Shown here piece by piece: positions 7,987 to 17,024 of a stretch of DNA of 28,411 nucleotides. The DNA lies in NCBI GenBank assembly GCA_031284765.1, contig JAITXK010000037.1:1-28411 (forward strand). Reading direction: 5' to 3'. Positions within the stretch are counted from its first letter, which is position 1, and each line of letters opens with the position of its first letter. Origin of the DNA: Candidatus Symbiothrix sp. (GTDB taxonomy: Bacteria > Bacteroidota > Bacteroidia > Bacteroidales > Azobacteroidaceae). Under the pieces are notes generated by a model. That model was not told where the DNA came from and searched no databases. It saw only the letters and a list, made by a program, of their open reading frames with translations. The translations under genes were made by a program, and so were the position numbers.

Positions 7987-8610
7987 ATGCTGATTAAAAA
8001 ATATTTTCCGAACATTACACCGGAGCAGGAAGCTCAATTTGATGCTTTAGGGGACCTTTATACCGATTGGAACAGCAAAATCAATCTGATTTCCCGGAAA
8101 GACATTGAAAATTTGTACGAAAAACATATTCTCCATTCTTTGGGTATTGCCCAAATCACCCGTTTCAATGATCGTTCTGCTATATTGGATGTGGGAACCG
8201 GCGGCGGTTTTCCCGGTATTCCCTTGGCGATTCTCTTTCCCAAAGTTCATTTTTTATTGATTGACAGTATCGGCAAAAAAGTCAAAGTGGCGGAAGATGT
8301 TGCCCGGCAAATCGGTTTGAACAATGTGGAATGTCTTCACGAACGGGCAGAAGCCGAAAAGCGGCAATTCGATTTTATCGTCAGCCGTGCCGTGATGCCT
8401 TTGCCCGAATTAGTCAGAATTACCCGTAAAAACATTGCCCGCAAACAACAAAATGCTTTGCCCAACGGTTTTCTCTGCCTCAAAGGCGGTGACTTACAAA
8501 CGGAACTGCACCCATTTAAAAACAAAACAATCGAATATGAACTATCCGACTATTTTGAAGAAGAATTTTTTCTAACCAAGAAAGTGGTTTTTTTGCCCAT
8601 CGTTGTTTAA
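7987..8610 (+). CDS. rsmG: 16S rRNA (guanine-527 N7)-methyltransferase
   Basis: SAM-dependent methyltransferase acting on G527 of 16S rRNA in the 30S subunit, 207 residues. The N-terminal part has the family pattern (YTDWNSKINLISRKDIENLYEKHILHSLGI in two adjoining pieces). The SAM-binding loop ILDVGTGGGFPGIPLAI follows at about 62-78, and the VSRAV segment near 129-133 matches the family. It begins 4 bases after the lipoprotein stop and its own stop overlaps the stop of convergent radC. Confidence 0.96.
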   Translation: MLIKKYFPNITPEQEAQFDALGDLYTDWNSKINLISRKDIENLYEKHILHSLGIAQITRFNDRSAILDVGTGGGFPGIPLAILFPKVHFLLIDSIGKKVKVAEDVARQIGLNNVECLHERAEAEKRQFDFIVSRAVMPLPELVRITRKNIARKQQNALPNGFLCLKGGDLQTELHPFKNKTIEYELSDYFEEEFFLTKKVVFLPIVV

Positions 8611-9314
8611 TTCTCATTCAACAACCGCCCCTCATCCGAGTAAGAATAATAACTGCCGTCGCAAAGAATCACATGGTCTTGCAGGGACATATCCAAACAC
8701 CGCAAGCCGGTTGAAATGCGCATGGTCATCCGGTCATCCTCCGTACTGGGTTGTGCACGGCCGGAGGGGTGGTTGTGGCACAATATTACACTCGTAGTCA
8801 AACGTTGGAGCGCTTCCTTATACACCATTCGTGCATCAACTATCGTAGCCGATACTCCACCTTGACTGATTTTGACTTTGTCGATAATTTTATTGGCTCG
8901 ATTCAATAGCAGTATCCAAAATTCTTCGTGGGGAAGGTCGCACAATATCGGATAAAAGCAGAAATAAATATCCCTGCTGCAACGAATTTGTTCGCGATGC
9001 CACACTTCTTCCGCTTTCCGGCGTTTGCCCAACTCCAATGCGGACATTACACTGATTGCCTTGGCTTCACCAATGCCTTTAAATTGCATCAACTGCTCAA
9101 TCGACCATTTTCCCAATTGATTAATCTGATTGCCTGCGGATTGAAGAATGCGTTGCGACAATTCAATCACATTTTCGTCCCGGCTGCCGGAACCGATGAT
9201 AATGGCTAATAATTCGGTATTACTTAGTGCTTGAACGCCTTTCAAGAGCAGTTTTTCCCGAGGCTGGTCGTCGGGAGACCAATCCTTTACGGATAGTTTA
9301 ATTGTTTCGGTCAT
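8607..9314 (-). CDS. radC: RadC-family JAB/MPN+ domain protein
   Basis: Protein of 235 residues with a helix-hairpin-helix region (LMQFKGIGEAKAISVMSALELG, about 75-96) and a C-terminal JAMM metalloprotein domain. The metal motif is intact: E131, H180-N-H182 and D193 in the HxH-x7-S-x2-D arrangement (HNHPSGRAQPSTEDD). The historic DNA-repair role is not well supported; biochemical function is uncertain. It starts 40 bases downstream of the efp stop and may be read from the efp promoter. Its stop overlaps the rsmG stop tail to tail by 4 bases. Confidence 0.92.
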   Translation of the reverse strand: MTETIKLSVKDWSPDDQPREKLLLKGVQALSNTELLAIIIGSGSRDENVIELSQRILQSAGNQINQLGKWSIEQLMQFKGIGEAKAISVMSALELGKRRKAEEVWHREQIRCSRDIYFCFYPILCDLPHEEFWILLLNRANKIIDKVKISQGGVSATIVDARMVYKEALQRLTTSVILCHNHPSGRAQPSTEDDRMTMRISTGLRCLDMSLQDHVILCDGSYYSYSDEGRLLNEN

Positions 9315-9354
9315 AAATACAGGTTTTGTTGGTTATTTTTGGGCTTTCACTCCC

Positions 9355-9924
9355 TCATTTTACTTTCACTCGCTCCACATAAGAACCGTCGCGCGTATCC
9401 ACCTTGATGGTTTCACCTTCGTTGATGAACAACGGAACACGCACTGTAGCGCCGGTTTCCACCGTAGCGGGGTTGGTGGCATTGGTTGCGGTATCGCCTT
9501 TCAATCCCGGTTCGGTATAGGTAACTTCTAAAGCCACATGAGCGGGAAGTTCTGCAAACAAAATGGTTTCGGAATCGGCATGCACCACCACTTCGGCAAT
9601 GTTGCCTTCTTTCAAGAAATCAACTCCGGTGATATTGTCTTTCACAATCGAAACTTGTTCGCCCGTGTCTTGTTCCATGAAATGATAGTCCGTACCATCT
9701 TGATAAAGAAATTGATACGTCCGTCTTTCAATACGAACTTCATCTACTTTTACACCGGAGTTCCATGTTTTTTCGAGCACCCGACCCGTCGTTACATTTT
9801 TTAATTTGGTACGAACAAACGCAGGACCTTTGCCCGGTTTCACATGTAAAAATTCCACAATATAATAGTATTGTCCTTCCATGTCGATACACATACCATT
9901 TTTGAAATCAGCTGTACTTGCCAT
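9355..9924 (-). CDS. efp: Translation elongation factor P
   Basis: EF-P binds stalled ribosomes between the P and E sites and relieves stalling at polyproline. The 189-residue protein has the three beta-barrel domains. The loop that reaches the peptidyl-transferase centre is VKPGKGPAFVRTKLKN, with K32 at the position modified in lysine-type EF-Ps. The C-terminal signature lies in VETGATVRVPLFINEGETIKV. No modification genes are seen in this window. Its own promoter lies in the 95-base gap after pfkA and overlaps a striking dyad. Confidence 0.97.
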   Translation of the reverse strand: MASTADFKNGMCIDMEGQYYYIVEFLHVKPGKGPAFVRTKLKNVTTGRVLEKTWNSGVKVDEVRIERRTYQFLYQDGTDYHFMEQDTGEQVSIVKDNITGVDFLKEGNIAEVVVHADSETILFAELPAHVALEVTYTEPGLKGDTATNATNPATVETGATVRVPLFINEGETIKVDTRDGSYVERVKVK

Positions 9925-9964
9925 TAGATAATTGTTTTTAATGAGTTATTTTTTTATTGGGCTG

Positions 9965-9995
9965 CAAACTTACTTGAAAATTGTGAGATTTCCAA
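9965..9995 (-). promoter_or_regulatory. Bacteroidetes-type promoter for efp (and radC)
   Basis: Read on the minus strand, TTG (9995-9993), 20 bases, then TAAGTTTG (9972-9965). This fits TTG-N19..21-TAnnTTTG. The predicted start is near 9958, giving a leader of about 35 bases to the efp ATG. Both elements lie within the arms of an inverted repeat. Confidence 0.65.
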
Positions 9996-10001
9996 GTAAG
10001 T
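9968..10001. repeat. 9-bp perfect inverted repeat over the efp promoter
   Basis: Arms ACTTACTTG (9968-9976) and CAAGTAAGT (9993-10001) are exact reverse complements separated by 16 bases. One arm contains the minus-strand -33 TTG and the other overlaps the -7 element. A dimeric repressor or a pfkA 3' stem-loop are both possible. The absence of a T-run after the stem on the minus strand argues against a strong terminator. Confidence 0.6.
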
Positions 10002-10019
10002 AAATAAAAATCAACGCCC

Positions 10020-11000
10020 TCATATCGAAAGTATTCGCAAGGTATTCAACAAATCCCGATTAATCGGTTTGTCATTTTTAATTGCTTTGGAGAAAGGGAC
10101 GTAAACGATGGTGTCATTTTGAATGCCAATCATCACATTGCGTTGGTCTTCCATCAGGGCATCAATAGCGGCGGCTCCCATGCGGGAAGCCAAAATACGG
10201 TCGGTAGCAGTAGGAGAACCGCCTCGTTGCAAGTGTCCCAAAATGGTTACACGGACGTCGTATTGCGGATATTTCTTTTTTACCCGTTCGGCCATACCCA
10301 TCGCCCCGCCGGTGATTTCGCTTTCGGCGACCAGGACGATGCTGCTGTTCTTGGATTTCCGGAACCCGTGTTCGATTAATTCTTCCAATTGGTCTACCTC
10401 CGTCCATATTTCGGGAATGATGGCGGCTTCCGCTCCAACGGCCAAGGCGCCATTCAAAGCAAGGAATCCCGCGTCGCGACCCATTATCTCAATGAAAAAC
10501 AAACGCTCGTGCGAGGTGGCCGTGTCGCGGATTTTATCCACGGCTTCCATGATGGTGTTTAATGCAGTGTCGTAACCGATGGTGGTGTCGGTGCCGAAAA
10601 GGTCGTTGTCGATGGTGCCGGGCAGACCAACAATCGGAATGTTGTATTCTTGAGCAAAGATGCGGGCGCCGGTCAACGAACCGTCCCCTCCAATGACTAC
10701 CAAAGCATCGATTTTTTCCTTCTGAATCGTTTCGTAGGCTATTCTGCGACCTTCGGGGTCGCGAAACTCGGTGCTACGGGCGGTTTTCAGTATGGTGCCT
10801 CCCTGTTGAATAATGTTGCTGACATTATTTGTTTTGAAAGGTATGATTTCGCCATCAAGTAAGCCTTTATAACCGCGATAAATACCTTTTACTTCCATTT
10901 CGTTGTAAATAGCGGTACGGGTCACCGCACGAATGGCTGCGTTCATTCCCGGGGCGTCGCCTCCGGAGGTAAGGATACCTACACATTTAATGTTTGCCAT
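10020..11000 (-). CDS. pfkA: ATP-dependent 6-phosphofructokinase
   Basis: Phosphorylates fructose 6-phosphate to fructose 1,6-bisphosphate, the committed step of glycolysis. The 326-residue protein shows SGGDAPGMNAAIRA at 12-25, GGDGS at 104-108 and PGTIDND at 127-133 with catalytic D131. Glycine at the second position of GGDG and of PGTIDND marks the ATP-using type rather than the pyrophosphate type (GGDD, PKTIDND). It starts only 12 bases after glgP, so glycogen breakdown and glycolytic entry are probably co-expressed. Confidence 0.96.
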   Translation of the reverse strand: MANIKCVGILTSGGDAPGMNAAIRAVTRTAIYNEMEVKGIYRGYKGLLDGEIIPFKTNNVSNIIQQGGTILKTARSTEFRDPEGRRIAYETIQKEKIDALVVIGGDGSLTGARIFAQEYNIPIVGLPGTIDNDLFGTDTTIGYDTALNTIMEAVDKIRDTATSHERLFFIEIMGRDAGFLALNGALAVGAEAAIIPEIWTEVDQLEELIEHGFRKSKNSSIVLVAESEITGGAMGMAERVKKKYPQYDVRVTILGHLQRGGSPTATDRILASRMGAAAIDALMEDQRNVMIGIQNDTIVYVPFSKAIKNDKPINRDLLNTLRILSI

Positions 11001-11012
11001 TGTTGATTGTTT

Positions 11013-13580
11013 TTAGATTGTAATCCATTTCACGTGAGCGAAATCCATACGGTGGGGCAGCGCCTTGTTGGACGGATAAATCCGGATGCCGTATTTAAAA
11101 GTTCCTGCTTGCGTGACTTTTATTTGAAGGGTAAAATATCCCTTGCTGCCTGCGGTTTTGTCCAAGGTGGCGGGATATACTTTGATAAGTTCTACATTTG
11201 TGTCCGGGTCATTCTGCACTTGAACCAATTCCAGACCAATCTCACCTTGTAATTTGTGTTTGTCCAAGACAACGGTTGCGGAGATGGTGTCACCCACTTC
11301 CACGCCTCGGTTGGATTTCCGTTCTTGGTCAATGGAAACGACTTCGATTTCGTTCCAATGTTGGGAAACTTCTTCTTTCCAAGCCGCCAATTCTTTGGCT
11401 TTCTGAAAACCATTAGCCGTTATTTCGCTCGAACGATTGGCAAGCACATTGTAGAAGCGTTGAATATAATCATCAAACATGCGTTTGGTGGTGTAGTGCG
11501 GTGCAATTTGTGCAAACGAATTTTTAATGGATTGAATCCATTCGGGAGAATATCCCTTGCTGTTTTTGGCATAATATAGAGGAATGACTTCGTTTTCCAG
11601 CATCGAATAAATCGTGGCGGCATCCAATTGGTCTTGGAACTGTTGGTTTTCGTAGGTGCGTTTGTCGGTCAAAGCCCAACCTGCACCTTCGCGATAGCCT
11701 TCGTACCACCAGCCATCCAATACGGAGATATTTAGAACACCGTTCATTTCGGCTTTTTCGCCCGAGGTTCCCGAAGCTTCCAGTGGTCGGGTAGGGGTGT
11801 TTAACCAAATATCCACGCCCGAAACCAAGCGTTTCGCCAAGCGCATATCGTAGTTTTCCAAGAAGATGATTTTGCCCAAAAACTCGGGACGGCGGGATAT
11901 TTCCACAATATGTTTAATCAAGCCTTGACCTCCACCATCAGCAGGATGGGCTTTTCCGGTAAAGATGAATTGCACCGGATAATTCGGATTGTTCACTATT
12001 TTTCCCAAACGTTCCAAGTCGGTAAACAACAGATGGGCGCGTTTGTAGGTAGCAAAGCGACGTCCAAACCCAATCAACAAGGCATTGGGATTAATTTTAT
12101 CCAATATCGACACCACTTTCGAAGGGTCGCCCTGATTTTTGAGCCAATTGTCTTTGAACGAGTCTCTGATGTAACGAACCAGGCGATTTTTCAAGGACAT
12201 ACGCACGTCCCAGATTACCTCGTCGTCCACTTGGTATATTTTTTCCCAGATGGTGGGGTTGGATTGATCGTTGTAGAAAGTATCATCAAAATAGGTTTCA
12301 TAACATTTCCGCCATTCGGAGGATGTCCAAGTAGGCATGTGTACACCGTTGGTAACATAGCCTACATGCGATTCCTGTGCAAAATAGCCTTTCCAGATTG
12401 GTGCAAACATCTTTTTGGATACTTCACCGTGCAGAAACGAAACGCCGTTGGCCTCCTGACAAGTGTTCAACGCAAAAACGCTCATGGAGAATTTCTCGGA
12501 ACTCCCCGGATTGGTGCGACCCATATCAATAAATTCAGACCACGTGATGCCCAATTTATCGGGAAAATGCCCCAAATATTTTTGGAATAAAGGTTCTTCA
12601 AAATAATCGTGTCCCGCTGGAACCGGCGTGTGGCAGGTATATAAGGCGGAAGCCCGTACAACCTCCATTGCTTGATTAAAATTCAGATGGTCTTCCTGAA
12701 TGTGATCAACCAAACGTTGCGCATTGATTAATGCGGCATGCCCTTCGTTGCAATGATATACTTGTTTTTTGATGCCTAATTTGTTTAGCAATAAGATGCC
12801 GCCGACACCCAATAAATATTCTTGTTTCAGCCGGTTTTCGTTATCGCCTCCATACAATTGTGCGGTAATAGCGCGGTCCCATTCGCTGTTCTTTTCCACA
12901 TCGGTATCCATCAGATAAAGTTTGATACGGCCTACATTGACCACCCAGACATTGGCATACACCGTAAACAGATTATAAGGAATTTCCAGGACTAACGGTT
13001 CGCCGTTTTCGTCCATCACTTGCGTAATCGGCAGTTGGTCGAAATGTTGCGCTTCGTAGTTGGCGATTTGTTGACCGTCAATGGATAAGGTCTGTGTGAA
13101 ATAACCGTAGCGGTACAAGAATCCAACAGCCGTCAAATCGGCGCGGATGTCGCTCGCTTCCTTAATATAGTCGCCGGCCAAAATGCCCAAACCGCCCGAA
13201 TAAATTTTCAGAATATTGGTTAAGCCGTATTCCATGCTGAAATAAGCCACACTTGGAATGGTCGGATTAAACGGTTCGTTCATATACGCCTGGAAGTTGG
13301 CATATACCGAATTGACATTGGCCATCAGCTTTTCATCTTTGGTAATTTCATCCAAACGGGCATAAGATAAACTTTGCAGAAGCTGAACCGGATTGTTTTC
13401 GTTTTTTGACCAGAGTTCTCTGTCGATGCTGGCAAATAATTCTTTGGCATCATAATTCCACACCCACCAAAGGTTATAAGCGATTTCGTCCAACACTTTC
13501 AGTTCTTGCGGTAAACGCGAATGTACGTTTATTTCACTCCAAACGGGTTCATTGGTCTGATTTGATTTGATTTTTGTCAT
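11013..13580 (-). CDS. glgP: Alpha-glucan (glycogen) phosphorylase, GT35
   Basis: Releases glucose 1-phosphate from glycogen or maltodextrin using pyridoxal phosphate, 855 residues. The N-terminal ~110 residues look like the DUF3417 region found in the phosphorylases related to MalP/GlgP of Thermus type. SMEYGL and YSGGLGILAGDY follow. The cofactor lysine is K609 within EASGTSGEKAEMNG, which replaces the animal-type SGTGNMKF-x-LNG. A C-terminal beta-rich extension from about residue 745 is atypical of E. coli GlgP. The start overlaps the stop of the glycogen synthase gene as ATGA. Confidence 0.95.
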   Translation of the reverse strand: MTKIKSNQTNEPVWSEINVHSRLPQELKVLDEIAYNLWWVWNYDAKELFASIDRELWSKNENNPVQLLQSLSYARLDEITKDEKLMANVNSVYANFQAYMNEPFNPTIPSVAYFSMEYGLTNILKIYSGGLGILAGDYIKEASDIRADLTAVGFLYRYGYFTQTLSIDGQQIANYEAQHFDQLPITQVMDENGEPLVLEIPYNLFTVYANVWVVNVGRIKLYLMDTDVEKNSEWDRAITAQLYGGDNENRLKQEYLLGVGGILLLNKLGIKKQVYHCNEGHAALINAQRLVDHIQEDHLNFNQAMEVVRASALYTCHTPVPAGHDYFEEPLFQKYLGHFPDKLGITWSEFIDMGRTNPGSSEKFSMSVFALNTCQEANGVSFLHGEVSKKMFAPIWKGYFAQESHVGYVTNGVHMPTWTSSEWRKCYETYFDDTFYNDQSNPTIWEKIYQVDDEVIWDVRMSLKNRLVRYIRDSFKDNWLKNQGDPSKVVSILDKINPNALLIGFGRRFATYKRAHLLFTDLERLGKIVNNPNYPVQFIFTGKAHPADGGGQGLIKHIVEISRRPEFLGKIIFLENYDMRLAKRLVSGVDIWLNTPTRPLEASGTSGEKAEMNGVLNISVLDGWWYEGYREGAGWALTDKRTYENQQFQDQLDAATIYSMLENEVIPLYYAKNSKGYSPEWIQSIKNSFAQIAPHYTTKRMFDDYIQRFYNVLANRSSEITANGFQKAKELAAWKEEVSQHWNEIEVVSIDQERKSNRGVEVGDTISATVVLDKHKLQGEIGLELVQVQNDPDTNVELIKVYPATLDKTAGSKGYFTLQIKVTQAGTFKYGIRIYPSNKALPHRMDFAHVKWITI

Positions 13581-15241
13581 GATTTCTTTGTTTTAATTCT
13601 TTCTGTTTTTTTTAATGCTATTTCATATCCCTTTAAATAATACTGAATGAACTGTTGCCACGAGGCTTTGCCGGACAAGTCATACGCCTTTTTGCGTGTT
13701 TTTGCCGTTGCTTTGGCATCGTATTGGGCATATTCGAGAATGGATTGCTTGATTTCTTCGGCTACTGTAAAATAGTTATCGTCCGTCCGTTCAATGACTT
13801 GTACGCCGTCGGCCAGTTGTTCCGCTTTTTTCGATTTCGCCCAGATGCCGAAGCCAGCCAAGTTGGTGGTGATGGTCGGAATATGAAAGGCGATGCTTTC
13901 CAAAGGCGTGTAGCCCCACGGTTCGTAATAGGAGGGGAAAACCGTCAAATCCAATCCAATCAATAAATCGTAATACGAGAGGTTGAAAATGCCGTCGTTC
14001 CCTTTCAGATAAGAAGGAACGAAAACGATTTGGACCGCTTGGTCCGTTTGATTGTCAAAATTCAGGTGCTGCAAATATGCGCAGACCTTATCGCTTTGCG
14101 GTTCCATCAATTCATGCGTGATAAACGGCTTGGGTAGGGGAGTGTTGACCGTCTTTTTTTGGAGCAATCGCTGTTGTAAGTCTTCCCTCGCATCTTTTAT
14201 CCACGCGGGAACCAATATAAAAGCAACAATGGCGCGTTCGGGCTGCGCCTGTTTGACGCGATTGAGGGATTCGATGAAAACGTCCAATCCTTTGTTGCGG
14301 TATTCGTATCGTCCACTCGTTGCAACGAGCAAGGCGTTTCCGGCAATTTTCGTGCCGGTTAATCTTTCGGCAACTTGGATGAGCGCCTTTCGTGCCGTTG
14401 TTCTTTTTTGTTCAAATGCTTCGCCTTCGGGAACAAAACCGGCTTCAAAGCCGTTGGGAGTGATGATGTCCGGCTGCTTATCCAATAGTTGCGCACATTC
14501 CTTGCCGGTGATTTCGCTTACGGTAGTGAAACAATCGGCCCAACGAGCGGCTTGTTTTTCCAATTGGTGTTTGCCGGCCATGTTCAGTTCCTGTGCCATT
14601 TGGTCGCCGTTGTAATGTTCGAATTGGCTGTACAGCGGTTTGTCGTTTCCACAAATGGAACGGCCGATAGAAGTGGCGTGCGTGGTAAAAACCGTTGCAA
14701 CCGCAGGAAGATATTCGTGCAGATAGAGCACCGCCATGCCCAACATCCATTCATGCAGATGGGCAATGACGTTTTTGTTTTCCAGTTTCAAATAATGATA
14801 GAGACTTTCGATGGTCTTTGCGGCCGCGTATGCAAAGAGGCATGCTTCATCGTAATCGCCGTAGCCGACCGAGGAATTGATGCCGTATTTTTCCCACATC
14901 TGAAAATAGATGCGGTCTTTACTCTGGAAAAAAGATTGGAAATCGACCAATACGGCGATAGGTTTGCCCGGGATATTCCACCGTCCGACCCGTACCGACA
15001 GGTTTTCTTGGTCGAACGCTTGTTGTCGCCAAGCTTTCAGGAGTGTTTTGCTTTCAATAAAATCGGGATTTGTTGTTTCTTTCCACAAATCGGGACCGAT
15101 ACAAACGAGTTTGTCGGGAAAATGTTCTTGAAGCGTATGGGCTTTGGTGGATAAAACCGTATAAATACCTCCCACTTTGTTACACACTTCCCACGAAGAT
15201 TCAAAAATGTGGTCGGGAATGACCGTTGGTGTTTTTGCCAT
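13577..15241 (-). CDS. Eukaryote-like glycogen synthase, GT3 family
   Basis: Elongates glycogen by transferring glucose from a nucleotide sugar, likely UDP-glucose by family analogy. At 554 residues it starts with an EVCNKVGGIYTVLSTKA donor-binding segment and has the GT3 catalytic E-x7-E pair, E440 and E448, in FPSYYEPWGYTPLES. These match the animal/fungal GYS type rather than the ADP-glucose GlgA (GT5) of most bacteria. The N- and C-terminal phosphorylation tails of the eukaryotic enzymes are absent. It is first in an operon with glgP (ATGA overlap) and pfkA. Confidence 0.92.
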   Translation of the reverse strand: MAKTPTVIPDHIFESSWEVCNKVGGIYTVLSTKAHTLQEHFPDKLVCIGPDLWKETTNPDFIESKTLLKAWRQQAFDQENLSVRVGRWNIPGKPIAVLVDFQSFFQSKDRIYFQMWEKYGINSSVGYGDYDEACLFAYAAAKTIESLYHYLKLENKNVIAHLHEWMLGMAVLYLHEYLPAVATVFTTHATSIGRSICGNDKPLYSQFEHYNGDQMAQELNMAGKHQLEKQAARWADCFTTVSEITGKECAQLLDKQPDIITPNGFEAGFVPEGEAFEQKRTTARKALIQVAERLTGTKIAGNALLVATSGRYEYRNKGLDVFIESLNRVKQAQPERAIVAFILVPAWIKDAREDLQQRLLQKKTVNTPLPKPFITHELMEPQSDKVCAYLQHLNFDNQTDQAVQIVFVPSYLKGNDGIFNLSYYDLLIGLDLTVFPSYYEPWGYTPLESIAFHIPTITTNLAGFGIWAKSKKAEQLADGVQVIERTDDNYFTVAEEIKQSILEYAQYDAKATAKTRKKAYDLSGKASWQQFIQYYLKGYEIALKKTERIKTKKS

Positions 15242-15273
15242 AAAACTCTTACTTTGCCTGATAAATTACGACA

Positions 15274-15303
15274 CAAAGGTACATAATTTTTTCTATACCT
15301 CAA
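15274..15303 (-). promoter_or_regulatory. Bacteroidetes-type promoter for the glycogen operon
   Basis: On the minus strand, TTG (15303-15301), 19 bases, then TACCTTTG (15281-15274). The expected start near 15267 leaves a leader of about 25 bases to the glycogen synthase ATG at 15241. It would drive the synthase, glgP and pfkA. Confidence 0.7.
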
Positions 15304-15362
15304 ACAATGGGAAAAAGATGCTTGGGCGAAATGAAGGTTTGCTCTGTGAGAAAATCTGATTT

Positions 15363-16598
15363 TTACAACAAATCCAATAACATAGCCATTCCATTGTTGC
15401 ACGCTCGCAGTATATTATTCTCACGGTCTTTGGAAAAATGAAAACATTTCGATTCTATCGTATCTTTACAGGCAACCGCAATCCAAACTGTGCCGACAGG
15501 CTTTTCGGGTGTGCCTCCATCGGGGCCGGCAATGCCTGAAACGGCAATGGCGCAATCGGAATGAAAGACGTGTTGCGCTCCGAGAACCATCTGTTCAACC
15601 ACTTCCTTGCTGACGGCTCCGCTTTGGTTAATGTCCCAATGATTTACACCTAAAATATCTGCTTTAGCATCATTGGAATACGATACGACTCCCCCTTTGA
15701 AATAGGTGGAACAACCGGGAATGGCCGTGAATAATGAAGCCAATTTTCCTCCGGTACAACTTTCGGCCAAGCTAAGTGTTAAATTTCTTTCTTTCAATAA
15801 TTTATCTAACATCTTTTCCAAAGCTTCATCTTCTTCGGAAATAATATTTTCGGTGAGAAGTGATTTTAACTGTGTTTTTTGTCCGGCCATTTCTTGTTCC
15901 AAAACGGTTTTGTCGGCGCCTTTTCCGGTTAAACGCAAACGGATTAAACCCGATGTAGGCAGATAAGCCAAACGTATATGCGCCGGCAATTCATTTTCAA
16001 AGGTTTCCAATCGGATAGCCAACAGCGATTCGGTAAAATTTTTGACCCAAAACGTTTGGTGCTCAATGGCATCGGAAAGCATAAACCGCTCTTGCAGGCG
16101 CGGAATAATTTCATTACTCATCGCCCATTTCATTTCGTAGGGAACACCCGGCATGGAAACCAGCACTTTGCCGTCTTTCTCAAACCATGTCAGGGGTGCG
16201 GTACCCATTTGATTTTGAATAACGATGGCCTTTTCGGGAACATACGCTTGCTCAAGTGTTAATTTGTTCAACGTTTTGCTCAAACCGCTGAAAATTTCTT
16301 CAATGGTTTTCAGGGTTTTTTCGTCGAATACCAAGTGTGTATCGAAATACTTACAGAGTGTATTTTTTGTAATATCGTCTTTTGTGGGGCCGATACCACC
16401 GGTTACCAAAACAATGGAAGCGCGAGAAAAAGCACGGTCGAAAGCGTCCAATATATCCTGTTCATTGTCGCCGACGGTCGTTTTGTAACGCACGTCCATC
16501 CCGATTTTATTCAGTTGCACAGCCATAAAGGCCGAGTTGGTATCAATCACTTGTCCGATGAGCAATTCGTCACCGATAGTAATAATTTCTACGTTCAA
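15363..16598 (-). CDS. cinA: CinA-family protein (nicotinamide-nucleotide amidohydrolase type)
   Basis: Two-domain protein of 411 residues. The N-terminal MoCF-like domain has ITIGDELLIGQVIDTNS at 6-22 and GGIGPTKDD near 66-74. The C-terminal CinA_C domain has SLAESCTGGKLAS and SGIAGPDGGTPEKPVGTVW, the segment tied to NMN deamidase activity in NAD recycling. The frame must start at TTG 16598: the conserved family N-terminus (x-NVEIITIGDE) begins there, and only four codons separate it from an in-frame stop upstream, none of them ATG or GTG. It lies 12 bases after the bactofilin stop and is probably co-transcribed. Confidence 0.93.
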   Translation of the reverse strand: MNVEIITIGDELLIGQVIDTNSAFMAVQLNKIGMDVRYKTTVGDNEQDILDAFDRAFSRASIVLVTGGIGPTKDDITKNTLCKYFDTHLVFDEKTLKTIEEIFSGLSKTLNKLTLEQAYVPEKAIVIQNQMGTAPLTWFEKDGKVLVSMPGVPYEMKWAMSNEIIPRLQERFMLSDAIEHQTFWVKNFTESLLAIRLETFENELPAHIRLAYLPTSGLIRLRLTGKGADKTVLEQEMAGQKTQLKSLLTENIISEEDEALEKMLDKLLKERNLTLSLAESCTGGKLASLFTAIPGCSTYFKGGVVSYSNDAKADILGVNHWDINQSGAVSKEVVEQMVLGAQHVFHSDCAIAVSGIAGPDGGTPEKPVGTVWIAVACKDTIESKCFHFSKDRENNILRACNNGMAMLLDLL

Positions 16599-16610
16599 CT
16601 TGGGAAGAAT

Positions 16611-16955
16611 TTATGGTTGCATTTTGCAGTTACCATTCAAAGTAGCGCCCTGCTCAACCTCTAATTTTACAGCCATCACTTCCCCGCAAATATTGCCGGA
16701 TGCCTTGATGCTGAGCAATTCTCTTACAATTAAATTTCCGTTGATCATGCCGAGAACATCCATGTTTTGACAATTAATATCACCGGTGATTACAGCCTGA
16801 GGCCCGATAACCAATTTACCTGCACATTCGATTTGTCCTTCGACTTTTCCATCGATACGAAAATCTTCTTCCGCGTTGATATTGCCTTTAACAATTGTGC
16901 TGGAAGCTAAAGCGTTGTGGGCGATGCCCGAAGAAATAACAATTTTATTTTTCAT
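16611..16955 (-). CDS. Bactofilin (polymer-forming cytoskeletal protein)
   Basis: Bactofilins build cytoskeletal filaments that position envelope enzymes and other proteins. The 114 residues form one right-handed beta-helix-like domain with repeating short strands (TIVKGNINAEEDFRIDGKV, GKLVIGPQAVITGDINC, VLGMINGNLIVRELLSI, SGNICGEVMAVKLEVEQG). N- and C-terminal tails are very short. No membrane segment is present. It is first in a two-gene unit with cinA and divergent from folB, with interleaved promoters. Family call is firm, cellular role is inferred. Confidence 0.92.
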   Translation of the reverse strand: MKNKIVISSGIAHNALASSTIVKGNINAEEDFRIDGKVEGQIECAGKLVIGPQAVITGDINCQNMDVLGMINGNLIVRELLSIKASGNICGEVMAVKLEVEQGATLNGNCKMQP

Positions 16956-16977
16956 TGAGATAGTAAATTCTTGGGTG

Positions 16978-17007
16978 CAAAGTTACGATTTGTTTGGAAA
17001 AAAACAA
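16978..17007 (-). promoter_or_regulatory. Promoter for bactofilin and cinA
   Basis: Minus strand TTG (17007-17005), 19 bases, TAACTTTG (16985-16978). The expected start near 16971 is 16 bases from the bactofilin ATG. It overlaps the folB promoter on the other strand. Confidence 0.7.
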
Positions 17008-17024
17008 AGCAATTTGTAATTTTG
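16994..17024 (+). promoter_or_regulatory. Promoter for folB
   Basis: Plus strand TTG (16994-16996), 20 bases, TAATTTTG (17017-17024). The expected start near 17031 leaves about 15 bases to the folB ATG at 17046. It shares 14 bases with the divergent bactofilin promoter. Confidence 0.7.
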
